A program made the position numbers and the translations under genes. 35,990 nucleotides of DNA from positions 1-35,990 of the forward strand of contig JAFYWF010000040.1 in assembly GCA_017558145.1 (NCBI GenBank). Direction: 5' to 3'. The notes under the pieces were generated by a model that saw only the letters and a list, made by a program, of their open reading frames with translations, was not told the DNA's origin and ran no database searches. Numbering within the stretch: the first letter of the stretch is position 1; each line of letters begins with the position of its first letter. This DNA comes from Lachnospiraceae bacterium (lineage in GTDB: Bacteria; Bacillota; Clostridia; Lachnospirales; Lachnospiraceae). Shown one piece after another: positions 23,654-31,563 of this stretch.

Positions 23654-23956
23654 TTAAGTTATTAAATTCACTACTGTACAATGGTTATCTTCGCAATTAA
23701 AATTCCACATTAATTCCCAAAATGAAATAAAATTATCATTGTGGCAAAAATATGGTGCATTGTCGCATCCCGTTACTTCTAATATTTTGCTTTCGATTAA
23801 ATCCCAATCTATTTCATCATAGAATCCAATGCCATAAGCACCACAACCAAATGCAACAATACCTTTCATCCCAAACAAAGACACTTCATCATCTACTTCT
23901 AAAGCGTTAAGTTCTTCGTCATATATTCCTGTAAATGAATCAACTATTTTTCTCAT
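23654..23956 (-). CDS. Hypothetical acidic protein
   Basis: 100 aa: MRKIVDSFTGIYDEELNALE, with a Gly-rich middle GIVAFGCGAYGIGFYDEIDW and several Cys near the end. It is acidic throughout. GGAGAGTAAGT precedes the ATG. The compact alpha/beta pattern and strong acidity would suit a small inhibitor, but nothing in the sequence identifies a target. Confidence 0.6.
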   Translation of the reverse strand: MRKIVDSFTGIYDEELNALEVDDEVSLFGMKGIVAFGCGAYGIGFYDEIDWDLIESKILEVTGCDNAPYFCHNDNFISFWELMWNFNCEDNHCTVVNLIT

Positions 23957-23978
23957 ACTTACTCTCCTAAACTTTACG

Positions 23979-24146
23979 TTAACTAACTATTTTTTCTCTT
24001 TTAGCTCTCATATATGCTCTATCCAACATTTTCTTGCATGGTATACAATACGGTTGTCCTATATTCTTATTTTTCTTCATCCGGATTCCAAATTCTGACA
24101 AAGGCTTAAATGTATAGCAATTAGGACACATTTTTCCATTATTCAT
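23979..24146 (-). CDS. Small zinc-finger protein
   Basis: 55 aa from MNNGKMCPNCYTFKPLSEFG, then QPYCIPCKKMLDRAYMRAKR. The two CxxC pairs and the KPLSEF spacing are those of HNH-associated or stand-alone phage zinc fingers; no HNH catalytic residues follow. The start among three adjacent ATG codons is uncertain; AAAGGAG is 7-8 nt before the one chosen. Overlaps the gene before it by 8 bp. Confidence 0.6.
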   Translation of the reverse strand: MNNGKMCPNCYTFKPLSEFGIRMKKNKNIGQPYCIPCKKMLDRAYMRAKREKIVS

Positions 24147-24309
24147 CATCATTCTCCTTTCCATCAATTAACAAACTCGCAAGCAAGGCAAACCGGTACA
24201 GATTTTGCAAATTGGCAAGCAGTGCATAGGTATATACCTGCTGCCTTTTTGCTTGTTGGTAATAATCCCCAATCCCCTGAACTGTCAACTTCGTTACCAG
24301 GCTACGCAT
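24139..24309 (-). CDS. Small hypothetical protein
   Basis: 56 aa: MRSLVTKLTVQGIGDYYQQA, a mid region TYALLANLQNLYRFALLASL and an acidic end. ATG 24309 with AGGGTGA close upstream. It fills what would otherwise be an empty stretch, and its end overlaps the next start, as expected for a real gene in this packed cluster. Function unknown. Confidence 0.5.
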   Translation of the reverse strand: MRSLVTKLTVQGIGDYYQQAKRQQVYTYALLANLQNLYRFALLASLLIDGKENDDE

Positions 24310-24345
24310 TCACCCTGCAAACGCTTTTCTTATTGATTTAAATTC

Positions 24346-24597
24346 CTACACTAATTTCATAAGTGGGCACTTATCACAAATATCTTCAAATACATCTTCC
24401 CATTCTTCGGAAGTATACATTCCTGGATACTTGCAATATTTGTCGCACATTTCATTGCATGTCTCTTCAAGTATTTTTGCAATGCTTTTTTCTTTTTCAA
24501 TACTCTTAATTGTTTTATTTTCTTCAAAACAACTGCCTTCATAACAGACTTTACAGATTCTTCTTTTATTCTGGTTGCTACAGTTATCGCAATTCAC
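24346..24597 (-). CDS. Cysteine-rich hypothetical protein
   Basis: 83 aa from a GTG start: VNCDNCSNQNKRRICKVCYE, then a helix and a second Cys cluster CDKYCKYPG...CDKCP. It probably binds zinc with eight or more Cys. The GTG at 24597 (GGAG 9 nt upstream) is chosen because an upstream reading would lie inside the previous gene. Function unknown. Confidence 0.6.
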   Translation of the reverse strand: MNCDNCSNQNKRRICKVCYEGSCFEENKTIKSIEKEKSIAKILEETCNEMCDKYCKYPGMYTSEEWEDVFEDICDKCPLMKLV

Positions 24598-24877
24598 TTT
24601 TATTTCTCCATTCCTCAACCTTTTTAAAGGCTTTTTCTGCCTGTTCTGCATATTCACGCAAGGAAATTACCGTTCCTTGTATTTCATCTAGGCAAACAAG
24701 TCTTACAAAACGCTCTACGCAATCCTGTGTGTTTTTGTAATATCCAATTATTTTTTCTGCAGGTTTCTTTTCTCCGGTTTTCTTATCCGTTGCCATGTAT
24801 CTTTTCTTCAAAGTGTGATTAAGCTCGTCCACTTCAATAAAATAATCATCTATTAATTCAATTTTTGCTTGTTTCAT
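24584..24877 (-). CDS. Hypothetical early phage protein
   Basis: 97 aa: MKQAKIELIDDYFIEVDELN, HTLKKRYMATDKKTGEKKPA, GYYKNTQDCVERFVRLV, then a helical end. A pattern of this kind (short beta domain, GYY-x-n-CVERF, helical tail) is common in phage early regions but has no known role. 9 bp downstream of the SANT-domain gene; overlaps the Cys-rich gene by 14 bp. Confidence 0.62.
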   Translation of the reverse strand: MKQAKIELIDDYFIEVDELNHTLKKRYMATDKKTGEKKPAEKIIGYYKNTQDCVERFVRLVCLDEIQGTVISLREYAEQAEKAFKKVEEWRNKSELR

Positions 24878-24886
24878 ACTTTTCTC

Positions 24887-26038
24887 CTATTTATTTAATA
24901 CAAATCTTTTTCTAAGCCACTGCTTTCTTCTCATGTCTCTGCATACAGGACAATACAGATTACTTTTCTTTTCCCAAAATGTTTTTCCACACATCTTGCA
25001 GTTCTGCGATACAATCTTTTTGAAGTTCGTACAACTATCGCATCCTTCCGTTAATAAACAATCCTTGCAGAAATTTTCGCACATATCCTTTTGAAAAAAT
25101 TCTCCCCATTCAGTTTCTGATATTTGTTGCTTAAATTTCCATTGAAGTATTGCAGCCAAACGTATCATTTCTTCCCTAGTTTGAATTCTCTCTTCGGTAT
25201 TCATGACATTCCATTGTTTAATTTTTCTATCTGGTCTGTTATCTCCAAACTGTCCTACTCCAATAATCAGACGAACCTTGTCCAGATTTTCTGTAAGATA
25301 CATCTGATAAACTCTTCCACGAATAGCTTTTGAGCTCTTGCCAATAATCTCTGCAATCAGATCATATCCATAACCAGCTTTTATCAGTTCTCCAAGTTTT
25401 ATAAATTCATCGTCTGTCCAACGAATATGATTATCTGCTTTTATCGGTCTATCTTTTATTTCCAAGTCAGATAATCTTCTACATATGGCGCCGTTAGTTC
25501 TTCGCAGCATCTTTGATAGATCGTCATAACTATACTGTTGCTTAGCAACTAACCTTCTCAGTTTTTCGTCTTCAGATTTTGTCCACGGTGTAGTAATATA
25601 CTTTCTTGCCTTTTCTACGTCATGTTTTCTTTTATCCTTCACCCATTCCGGTTCTACACCTAAGACATTTTCTTCAAACCTTGAAAAATCCAATAAATCT
25701 CGATTCTTTTCAGCCCATTTCCACCATTCTTCCAAATAAACTATTTTAAAAGAATTGTTATGAATTCTCTTTGTATGTATTGGAAAATCTCTGTTACGAA
25801 CCCAAGATATTTGTTTATATCCGGTGCCACCGGTAATTCCAAGTGCCTGCAAAAGCTGATTCCATGAAACATACTCTCCACTTTCCAAAAAGGATCCTAA
25901 GCCAAGTCTATATTTTCTTACGATAATTGCATTTTCAGAACGACCTAATGCTTTGGCTATTGCACCAACAGAAACGGTTCCCCATTTTTCTGCTAAATAA
26001 TCTTCCTCTTCTTTGGTCCAATTCTTACCTTGTCTCAT
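24887..26038 (-). CDS. SANT/Myb-like DNA-binding protein with C-terminal zinc ribbon
   Basis: 383 aa. Three SANT/Myb-like HTH repeats: residues 5-45 (NWTKEEEDYLAEKWGTVSVG), about 150-195 (TPWTKSEDEKLRRLVAKQQY) and 205-245 (IRWTDDEFIKLGELIKAGYG). A C-terminal Cys-rich region follows, with CENFCKDCLLTEGCDSCTN and CKMCGKTF/CPVC. It is probably a sequence-specific regulator. It is the largest gene between replication and late regions, so late-gene control is a reasonable guess. Only a weak ribosome site is seen. Confidence 0.75.
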   Translation of the reverse strand: MRQGKNWTKEEEDYLAEKWGTVSVGAIAKALGRSENAIIVRKYRLGLGSFLESGEYVSWNQLLQALGITGGTGYKQISWVRNRDFPIHTKRIHNNSFKIVYLEEWWKWAEKNRDLLDFSRFEENVLGVEPEWVKDKRKHDVEKARKYITTPWTKSEDEKLRRLVAKQQYSYDDLSKMLRRTNGAICRRLSDLEIKDRPIKADNHIRWTDDEFIKLGELIKAGYGYDLIAEIIGKSSKAIRGRVYQMYLTENLDKVRLIIGVGQFGDNRPDRKIKQWNVMNTEERIQTREEMIRLAAILQWKFKQQISETEWGEFFQKDMCENFCKDCLLTEGCDSCTNFKKIVSQNCKMCGKTFWEKKSNLYCPVCRDMRRKQWLRKRFVLNK

Positions 26039-26047
26039 TAATATTTA

Positions 26048-26091
26048 GGAGCAAAGACGTCTTTATGCTGGCCAGCAAATCTCCATGCTCC
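26048..26091. repeat. Nested palindromes upstream of the SANT gene
   Basis: Two perfect 12-bp palindromes lie one base apart: AAAGACGTCTTT (26053-26064) and TGCTGGCCAGCA (26066-26077). Both sit inside an outer inverted pair GGAGCA (26048-26053)/TGCTCC (26086-26091). On the - strand an AAAGGAGC ribosome site and a 7-codon leader ORF (MEICWPA) fall in the same segment. Candidate operator or leader RNA for the gene at 26038. Confidence 0.6.
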
Positions 26092-26098
26092 TTTCTGA

Positions 26099-26464
26099 TT
26101 ATTTCTGTTTCTGGTTCCAAATCAAATCATTCAGCTCTGGCTTCTCAATACTCTGATTTAATGCCCACATCAAATTCCAACATGCAGCACGTAAATGGTT
26201 TTCATCCATATCACCACGCATATACTTAACAAGATGTCTCATTCCGGAATCCACAAAACTATGCTGCGGAATTCCTTTGTCTACATTGTGTTCACCGTAT
26301 TTCATAGCACCTTCTTCGCAATGCTTTGATAATTCTATAATTGCCGTTAATGGTAAAAGGTCCATCCTTCCTTTTCCAGCATGCATATCTCTTACTGCAC
26401 CACTTGAAAATTCTGTTCTTTCTCCACTATCTTTAATAATTCTTTTTATACTTTCTTCTCCCAT
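26099..26464 (-). CDS. dATP/dGTP diphosphohydrolase-family protein
   Basis: 121 aa from MGEESIKRIIKDSGERTEFS, with FSSGAVRDMHAGKGRMDLLP, HCEEGAMKYGEHN and HLRAACWNLMWALNQ. This matches the DUF5664/dATP-dGTP diphosphohydrolase N-terminal family, a MazG-like all-helical nucleotide hydrolase of phages, thought to adjust purine deoxynucleotide pools. The ATG overlaps the end of the HTH gene by 19 bp. Confidence 0.82.
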   Translation of the reverse strand: MGEESIKRIIKDSGERTEFSSGAVRDMHAGKGRMDLLPLTAIIELSKHCEEGAMKYGEHNVDKGIPQHSFVDSGMRHLVKYMRGDMDENHLRAACWNLMWALNQSIEKPELNDLIWNQKQK

Positions 26465-27015
26465 CTTTTGGCACACATCCTTTCAAAATCTTCTTTATGC
26501 TTTTTCTGAAACCAATCATATCTTTCGAAGTACCATGTTTCGCATTGTGTTGCATCCCAACGCTCCGGATTGTTTTTCATAAAATCAAGTAGGTCCTGTT
26601 CTTTAATCATGGAAAATCTACCTTTTTTACTAATCTTTAATCCATATTTAACCCATGTGTTTTTTAAAGTTTCCTTATCTCTTCCTACAAGTCTACTAAC
26701 TTCTGCTTGGCTTAAATCAATAGAATTATCCACAAACCTTCCTAATCCCATATGATTTATTTTGTTTAGAACACTTCCATAGGATCTACCAAGGTATTTT
26801 GATACTTGTCTTACGGTACTTCTTCCGTATCTGGAAATTAAATATTCTTCTTCTTCTTTTGTCCAGTACCGGTTATTTGAAATTCCATGCTTATATGCCC
26901 AGGCAACCACATTTTGTTTTTTCATGCCTACCATATCTGCAACTTCCTGTGGTTTTAATACCGGATAATATTTATAAATAATTTCTTGTTTTTCTTTAGA
27001 TAAAGCTTTTGGCAT
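26446..27015 (-). CDS. HTH/SANT-like DNA-binding protein
   Basis: 189 aa. It has an N-terminal HTH (YYPVLKPQEVADMVGMKKQN), a SANT-like segment YWTKEEEEYLISRYGRSTVR with SKYLGRSYGSVLNKINHMGLG, then a second HTH (DLSQAEVSRLVGRDKETLKN). It shares the WTKEEE-YL and GRS-x-VL/NKI-GLG pattern with the 24887-26038 protein, so the two are probably paralogues. Likely regulator. Confidence 0.72.
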   Translation of the reverse strand: MPKALSKEKQEIIYKYYPVLKPQEVADMVGMKKQNVVAWAYKHGISNNRYWTKEEEEYLISRYGRSTVRQVSKYLGRSYGSVLNKINHMGLGRFVDNSIDLSQAEVSRLVGRDKETLKNTWVKYGLKISKKGRFSMIKEQDLLDFMKNNPERWDATQCETWYFERYDWFQKKHKEDFERMCAKRWEKKV

Positions 27016-27017
27016 AT

Positions 27018-27233
27018 TTACTCATTTAATCTTTCATAATAATTTTGCAATGCAAGGAACAAGCCCCTGCAAAGCAAATCAATATTTTTACCATGTTTCA
27101 TAAATTTTGTTCTGAATGCAATTCCGCAATCAACAAATTCTTCCCATTGTTCATCTGTAAGTTTTTCAAATTCAAATTTCTTAGCTAAATTCCAAATATC
27201 AATTATCATTTCGTATATAATCTTTTTTTCCAT
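27018..27233 (-). CDS. Small hypothetical helical protein
   Basis: 71 aa: MEKKIIYEMIIDIWNLAKKF, LTDEQWEEFVDCGIAFRTKF, then RGLFLALQNYYERLN. It is a compact helical pattern often found in phage replication modules without a known role. It lies 9 bp after the primase-helicase and 2 bp before the HTH gene. Confidence 0.65.
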   Translation of the reverse strand: MEKKIIYEMIIDIWNLAKKFEFEKLTDEQWEEFVDCGIAFRTKFMKHGKNIDLLCRGLFLALQNYYERLNE

Positions 27234-27242
27234 ATCTATTAC

Positions 27243-29081
27243 CTAAAACGGAATTTCCCATTCCTTATCCTCTGGAATATCTTCAAAGTCAATTCCTTTA
27301 ACCCAGCCATATTCCACATTTACATCGTCACCATCACCATAAATTCGTTTTGATGCATCATCATAATTCATTAACCAACCATTTGTTTCTAATTTTCCAA
27401 ATAATCGATTCTTAGAGACTTTTAATAATCTCTGACTTTCATGAATATCTTTTCCTTTTCCATAGGACAAAGTAACCATTGCCAAATTTGAAATATCTCC
27501 GGATCCACTGATTTCATCATTATCATTGGTTGAAAAATTATTTTTTCTTTTATGTGCTACCAAAAGAATTAATACGTTATATTTTAATGCTAGTTTTGTA
27601 AGTCGTTTTACAAATAATGATTGCTTATCATACTTATCAAAGCTTTGTACTTCTTCCAAATCCAATGCAGTCATCAAATTATCAATTAGGATTACTTCTG
27701 TACCATATTGACAAATACTTTCTTCTACAGTTTTTACGATGCTTTCTTTTTCATCACCCTCAATGATGTTGTTGTCATATAAAAAGCATTTATCGGAATA
27801 CCAATTATTAATTTTTTTAGTATATTTTTCATCAACAACATAACGTGTATCTTTCCACTTACTGTCTTGATATTTTCTTATATACTTATCTCCAGCAATT
27901 TGAAAATCCATCCAAGCTTTAAACGTATGGTTTGGAAGTTCTCCTGAGTACACAAAACATTTATGATTATTTTCAATAGCATTAATAATAATTTGTGACG
28001 CAACTGTTGATTTTCCCTCTCCTGGTTTTCCAGCTATTAATGTAATTCCACCAAATGGAAGTCCGCCGTACAGTAAATAATCCAATTTTTTAATACCGGT
28101 TTTTAATTTTGGCATTTCAAAAATATTTACACTTTCTACATCAGCAAGACTTATTATGTTATTTACCGGAACAGGTTCTGCATTAGTAATACATTTATTA
28201 ATTTGTTCTCTTCCATGTTTTAAAAGAATTTCATTTGCATCCTTACAATCAAGATAATCTTCTTCTCTTACATGATAGATGCTCATTTTAAATCTTTTCT
28301 TTATCTCATCCAGAAGACTTATTTTTCCGTTTTCATAATCTCCAAATACAATTATCTTTTCAAAGTTATGTATCCAATCCCAACAGTGTGGAACCCATGT
28401 AAAACCATTCATACCGGTTGGAACTGAAACAGCATTTTCAAAACCGCATTCCGTAACAGATAAACTGTCTAATTGCCCTTCTGTTAAAATCAATGTTTTG
28501 TTTTCTAAATTACAGTTATTCATTCCAAAAAGAATAGGCATGCAATTTCTTTCGCACCATTCTTTAGAACCATCAGTAACACCTTTTACAAATTCAATAT
28601 TTCTGTATTTAATAAATCTTAACTGTCCATCATAATCTTTAAATGGAAATACCAGTACATTTTCTGTTCCGTCTTTTATCGTTAATTCATATTGTCTACA
28701 TACGTTTTCACTAATTCCTCTGCTATTTAAAAATTCAATAGCCTTATCCTTTGATTGAATATGCGCTTCTTTGAATTTTCTAAAATGACTTGAATTATAA
28801 TTATCAACATTGTAGTATCGAAGAAAATCTTCCGATAACTCAAATCCCATATCCCTAGAAAGAGTTATCATATTACCTTTTACAGAACAGGAACTTCTTA
28901 GACATGTGTGTCTTCCGTCATTAAGATTGATAGAAAAAGTGAATTTATCTCTTTTTTTACCGCCATTACAATAAGGACAATATTGGAAATGCAGCTCTTT
29001 ACCTTTTATTTTGGTTTGGGCCATGATTGAATTTGCGAATCGAAAAGCATCTTCTTGTTTAAATTCATACAACTCACTCAT
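27243..29081 (-). CDS. Primase-helicase (CHC2/TOPRIM plus DnaB-type helicase)
   Basis: 612 aa. It has an N-terminal zinc finger (CPYC at 35-38; C60, C65), TOPRIM-like motifs LILTEGQLDSLSVTECG and VFGDYENG, then a DnaB/T7 gp4-like ATPase with Walker A AGKPGEGKSTVASQ and Walker B VILIDNLM. It unwinds DNA and primes lagging-strand synthesis. Its ATGAGTGA start overlaps the initiator stop. The C-terminus ends WEIPF, resembling the tip of SSB proteins. Confidence 0.88.
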   Translation of the reverse strand: MSELYEFKQEDAFRFANSIMAQTKIKGKELHFQYCPYCNGGKKRDKFTFSINLNDGRHTCLRSSCSVKGNMITLSRDMGFELSEDFLRYYNVDNYNSSHFRKFKEAHIQSKDKAIEFLNSRGISENVCRQYELTIKDGTENVLVFPFKDYDGQLRFIKYRNIEFVKGVTDGSKEWCERNCMPILFGMNNCNLENKTLILTEGQLDSLSVTECGFENAVSVPTGMNGFTWVPHCWDWIHNFEKIIVFGDYENGKISLLDEIKKRFKMSIYHVREEDYLDCKDANEILLKHGREQINKCITNAEPVPVNNIISLADVESVNIFEMPKLKTGIKKLDYLLYGGLPFGGITLIAGKPGEGKSTVASQIIINAIENNHKCFVYSGELPNHTFKAWMDFQIAGDKYIRKYQDSKWKDTRYVVDEKYTKKINNWYSDKCFLYDNNIIEGDEKESIVKTVEESICQYGTEVILIDNLMTALDLEEVQSFDKYDKQSLFVKRLTKLALKYNVLILLVAHKRKNNFSTNDNDEISGSGDISNLAMVTLSYGKGKDIHESQRLLKVSKNRLFGKLETNGWLMNYDDASKRIYGDGDDVNVEYGWVKGIDFEDIPEDKEWEIPF

Positions 29082-29661
29082 CTTCCAAATTCAACTCCCC
29101 TGCTAAAAATCTTCTATACTGTTCCGCCGGATCCACACCGTACAACTCTTCTCTATCAAGAATTTCTTCTTCTGAAGGTGCCGAAGGCTTTATATTCTTT
29201 ACTTCTTTATCATTCTTATATTCTTTATCATTCTTGTTAGGTGTTAGCTCTTTGTTAGCTCTTTGTTGGCTCTTTGTTAACGCTTTGTTAGAACCTTTGT
29301 TAGTAACAAAGTCATTACCCTGATATTTTTCCCAATTTAATATGGTTATCAGTCTTCCTGTCTTTGTTGATACATTTGTTAGAAAACCAAGCTTTTGAAA
29401 TCTATCTAACGCAGTTCTTACATTTTGGATTGTTACACCATCACCACACTCTCTAACTAAAGAATTAAGACTTGTAATCAATTGCCCTGGCTTACAAACA
29501 AATTGTTCACCTTTCCATTCCCATTTATTTTCTTCATGATTTGCCAATAGGAGAATGGTAATAAGGACCACTTTCTGTTCCGGAGATGATAGCTGCCAAA
29601 TGGATTTTGATTTCAATTCTCTATAAAGTTTTACCCAACCACCATTAACCATAGAATCCAT
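29074..29661 (-). CDS. Phage replication initiator (winged-helix, DnaD/O-like)
   Basis: 195 aa. The N-terminal winged-helix domain (GWVKLYRELKSKSIWQLSSP onward, PGQLITSLNSLVREC, NVRTALDRFQKLGFL, ITILNWEKYQ) is typical of phage replication organisers. A low-complexity Lys/Asn linker follows, then a short acidic end PAEQYRRFLAGELN. It lies just before the helicase gene. The DNA of the linker is a tandem repeat (29244-29311), as in lambda O, where the origin lies inside the initiator gene. Confidence 0.82.
   Translation of the reverse strand: MDSMVNGGWVKLYRELKSKSIWQLSSPEQKVVLITILLLANHEENKWEWKGEQFVCKPGQLITSLNSLVRECGDGVTIQNVRTALDRFQKLGFLTNVSTKTGRLITILNWEKYQGNDFVTNKGSNKALTKSQQRANKELTPNKNDKEYKNDKEVKNIKPSAPSEEEILDREELYGVDPAEQYRRFLAGELNLEDE
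29244..29311. repeat. 11-bp iterons inside the initiator gene (candidate replication origin)
   Basis: TTAGCTCTTTG is repeated at 29244-29254 and 29255-29265, with variants at 29266-29276 (TTGGCTCTTTG), 29277-29287 (TTAACGCTTTG) and 29288-29299 (TTAGAACCTTTG). The array ends in CTTTGTTA-G-TAACAAAG, a perfect inverted repeat at 29295-29311. The 11-bp period is not a multiple of three, so it is kept for DNA function, and it places units on one helix face. Confidence 0.75.
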
Positions 29662-30181
29662 TTTCCAACCTCTCTTTTAATTCTCTGAATAAAATTTCCT
29701 TTATCATTTTTCCGCTTGTCTCTGATTTACAGAAAATAACTTTGATATCATACCTAGCCATCCAAGCTGTTATGCTGGAGAAAAATGCTTTGGAATTAAA
29801 CTTCGTTGCATATTTTCCATTGATTAAGTTCTCCCAGTTTGCATCTTCAACCAAAAGATATATATTTGCATGATTTTCTTTTGCTCTTTCAAATTCACGT
29901 TCAAATCGTTCCCTTGACTGGCAAAAGCACTGTGATAATTCAACTAAATCTTGTTTTCGTTCAATTACAACATGGCCTTTTATTGTTTCATCTTCTTTAA
30001 AAAGCATTTCACCATTTGGCAGCCTAAAATTATATGTATAATCTCCATAATTCAATGTCTGCCTTTTATAATGGGCACAGAAACTGTCATATCGCTTCTG
30101 CGCCCTCTTAGATGGTTGCTCCCTAGTATCAATAATTATTTCCATAGATTTAAGACAATCATCTATTTCAAAATTGTTCAT
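29645..30181 (-). CDS. ERCC4-domain nuclease
   Basis: 178 aa. EIIIDTREQPSKRAQKRYDS, LNYGDYTYNFRLP and GHVVIERKQDLVELSQCFCQ give the XPF/Mus81-type ERCC4 core (D...GD...ERKxxxDL), followed by the RFEREFERA helix. It is a structure-specific endonuclease likely used in phage replication or recombination. It starts in a TAATG overlap with the SSB-like gene and overlaps the initiator by 17 bp. Confidence 0.83.
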   Translation of the reverse strand: MNNFEIDDCLKSMEIIIDTREQPSKRAQKRYDSFCAHYKRQTLNYGDYTYNFRLPNGEMLFKEDETIKGHVVIERKQDLVELSQCFCQSRERFEREFERAKENHANIYLLVEDANWENLINGKYATKFNSKAFFSSITAWMARYDIKVIFCKSETSGKMIKEILFRELKERLENGFYG

Positions 30182-30777
30182 TAGAATGGAATTTCTTCTC
30201 CTGCACCATCTGCTACATTTACAAAGTCAGTAGAATTGGTAGTACTTACGGAGCCGGTAGCACCATTCTTTTTAATTGGATCTGGAAGCTTGTAGTTTCC
30301 TTTTCTGATGCAATCAACATTTCTAATGTTCTTTGGTACTAATGAAACATATTTTATTTCTTTTCCATCAATAACAGTGTATGTTTCAGCAAATAATCCA
30401 CCAATTAACTTACCTTTAAGAGAATTTTCGTCCCAGTTCCATGAGTATCCTGGATTGGATGTTTCAATGTTTTCCATGATTGTTTTGAATGTTCTCTTAG
30501 TCCATCCATCCTGTTCTGTTCCATCGTCCTTAGGAACATACACTGCTACAGTACCTTTCCATTTCTTATCTTCACTTGTTTGAGCATCGAACTGTTTTTT
30601 GAAGAATCCTCTATAATCACCTTCTTCAATATCAAACATAAATACGATTCTATCGGAATTTCCATTCTGTCCTTCTTCGTATCTTACATTTGCAATTTTA
30701 AGTACATAGCCACCTACTGGAAGCTTTTCAGAAGTGCTGTAAGACTGTGTTTCTGCGTAACCATTAAACTGTTTCAT
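30181..30777 (-). CDS. SSB-like protein with C-terminal EEIPF tip
   Basis: 198 aa: NGYAETQSYSTSEKLPVGGY, then beta-rich sequence with RIVFMFDIEEGDYRGFFKKQ, and a flexible acidic tail ending GAGEEIPF. The tail resembles the protein-interaction tip of SSB (acidic, ending IPF). Its place between the Sak4-like ATPase and the nuclease supports a single-strand DNA-binding role. AAAGGAG precedes the ATG. Confidence 0.7.
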   Translation of the reverse strand: MKQFNGYAETQSYSTSEKLPVGGYVLKIANVRYEEGQNGNSDRIVFMFDIEEGDYRGFFKKQFDAQTSEDKKWKGTVAVYVPKDDGTEQDGWTKRTFKTIMENIETSNPGYSWNWDENSLKGKLIGGLFAETYTVIDGKEIKYVSLVPKNIRNVDCIRKGNYKLPDPIKKNGATGSVSTTNSTDFVNVADGAGEEIPF

Positions 30778-30792
30778 AATTTTTAATCTCCT

Positions 30793-30948
30793 TTAATCTA
30801 TAATTTCTTGCCATTCATCAATAATTTCCTTTTCGTATAATCGATTAAGAAATCTTTTAGTGGCAATTATTTTCTTTACTCTTCCGGATTTGCGAATATA
30901 TGCATATTTAATATTCTTCCAATGCTTTAATAACCAAGGTAATATCAT
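30793..30948 (-). CDS. Small basic protein overlapping the ATPase 3' end
   Basis: 51 aa: MILPWLLKHWKNIKYAYIRK, then SGRVKKIIATKRFLNRLYEK and an acidic end. It overlaps the ATPase gene by 41 bp and ends 15 bp before the SSB-like gene, filling a gap otherwise too large for this operon. The ribosome site is weak, so the call is moderate. Confidence 0.45.
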   Translation of the reverse strand: MILPWLLKHWKNIKYAYIRKSGRVKKIIATKRFLNRLYEKEIIDEWQEIID

Positions 30949-31561
30949 TTTCGATTTCATCATCATCAAATGCTCCTAACGGTGTTTTAACAGTACTTCT
31001 GTCGGAATGTGTTCGGAAGATATGCTTTCCATCCTTACATTCTGCCAACAGAACTGTCGTTAATTTACTTTCCAAAACGATTTTATCCAGCTTTCTACCG
31101 TTGGTTTTCATTCTGGTGAATAAATAGCCATTATCATCAGAAATCGTCTCAGAATGTGCTAAAATAATGACTGTAATATCATCTCGCATCGTCAATGAAT
31201 AATCGATAATTTCGTAAATATATGTAGCAAGGTCTGTCCATTTTCCGAACCCCTGCACCTTAGCATTTCGCATTTCTTCAGAAACCATTATTCCGTTTAT
31301 AGTGTCTATTACTACTGTATGGAACTTCTGCATATTTTCCTGTTTATCTAATTTTTCAAGCAAATTTTTTACAACAGAAGGTACATCAGTTTTATAATAA
31401 TTAGGTGGATTACCATTACTGTTATACTGTGATTTCCATCCTTTCCAATTAAGGCCTTTTTTATCACAATCAATATAAAATGTTGTTTCTGGAGATAAGT
31501 TTCGTAGGGAAGTCGTTTTTCCTGCTCCGCTTTCTCCAATAACTCCAATCACTTTTGCCAA
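30908..31561 (-). CDS. Sak4-like AAA ATPase (RecA-related recombinase)
   Basis: 217 aa from a TTG with AAAGGAG upstream. Walker A GESGAGKTTSL lies at residues 9-19, FYIDCDKKGLNWKGW follows, Walker B is TVVIDTINGI and a sensor-like VIILAHSE comes next. This is the AAA_24/Sak4 family, which in phages pairs with an SSB for single-strand annealing and recombination. An SSB-like gene follows directly, as is typical. Confidence 0.85.
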   Translation of the reverse strand: MAKVIGVIGESGAGKTTSLRNLSPETTFYIDCDKKGLNWKGWKSQYNSNGNPPNYYKTDVPSVVKNLLEKLDKQENMQKFHTVVIDTINGIMVSEEMRNAKVQGFGKWTDLATYIYEIIDYSLTMRDDITVIILAHSETISDDNGYLFTRMKTNGRKLDKIVLESKLTTVLLAECKDGKHIFRTHSDRSTVKTPLGAFDDDEIENDITLVIKALEEY

Positions 31562-31563
31562 AA

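Noticed and set aside
24168..24345. Structured noncoding RNA in an apparent gap
   Set aside because: A 56-codon frame with ATG, a ribosome-site-like sequence and an 8-bp overlap with the next gene explains most of it.
29244..29311. Possible CRISPR-like array
   Set aside because: Units are 11 bp and contiguous with no spacers; they are iterons within a coding gene.
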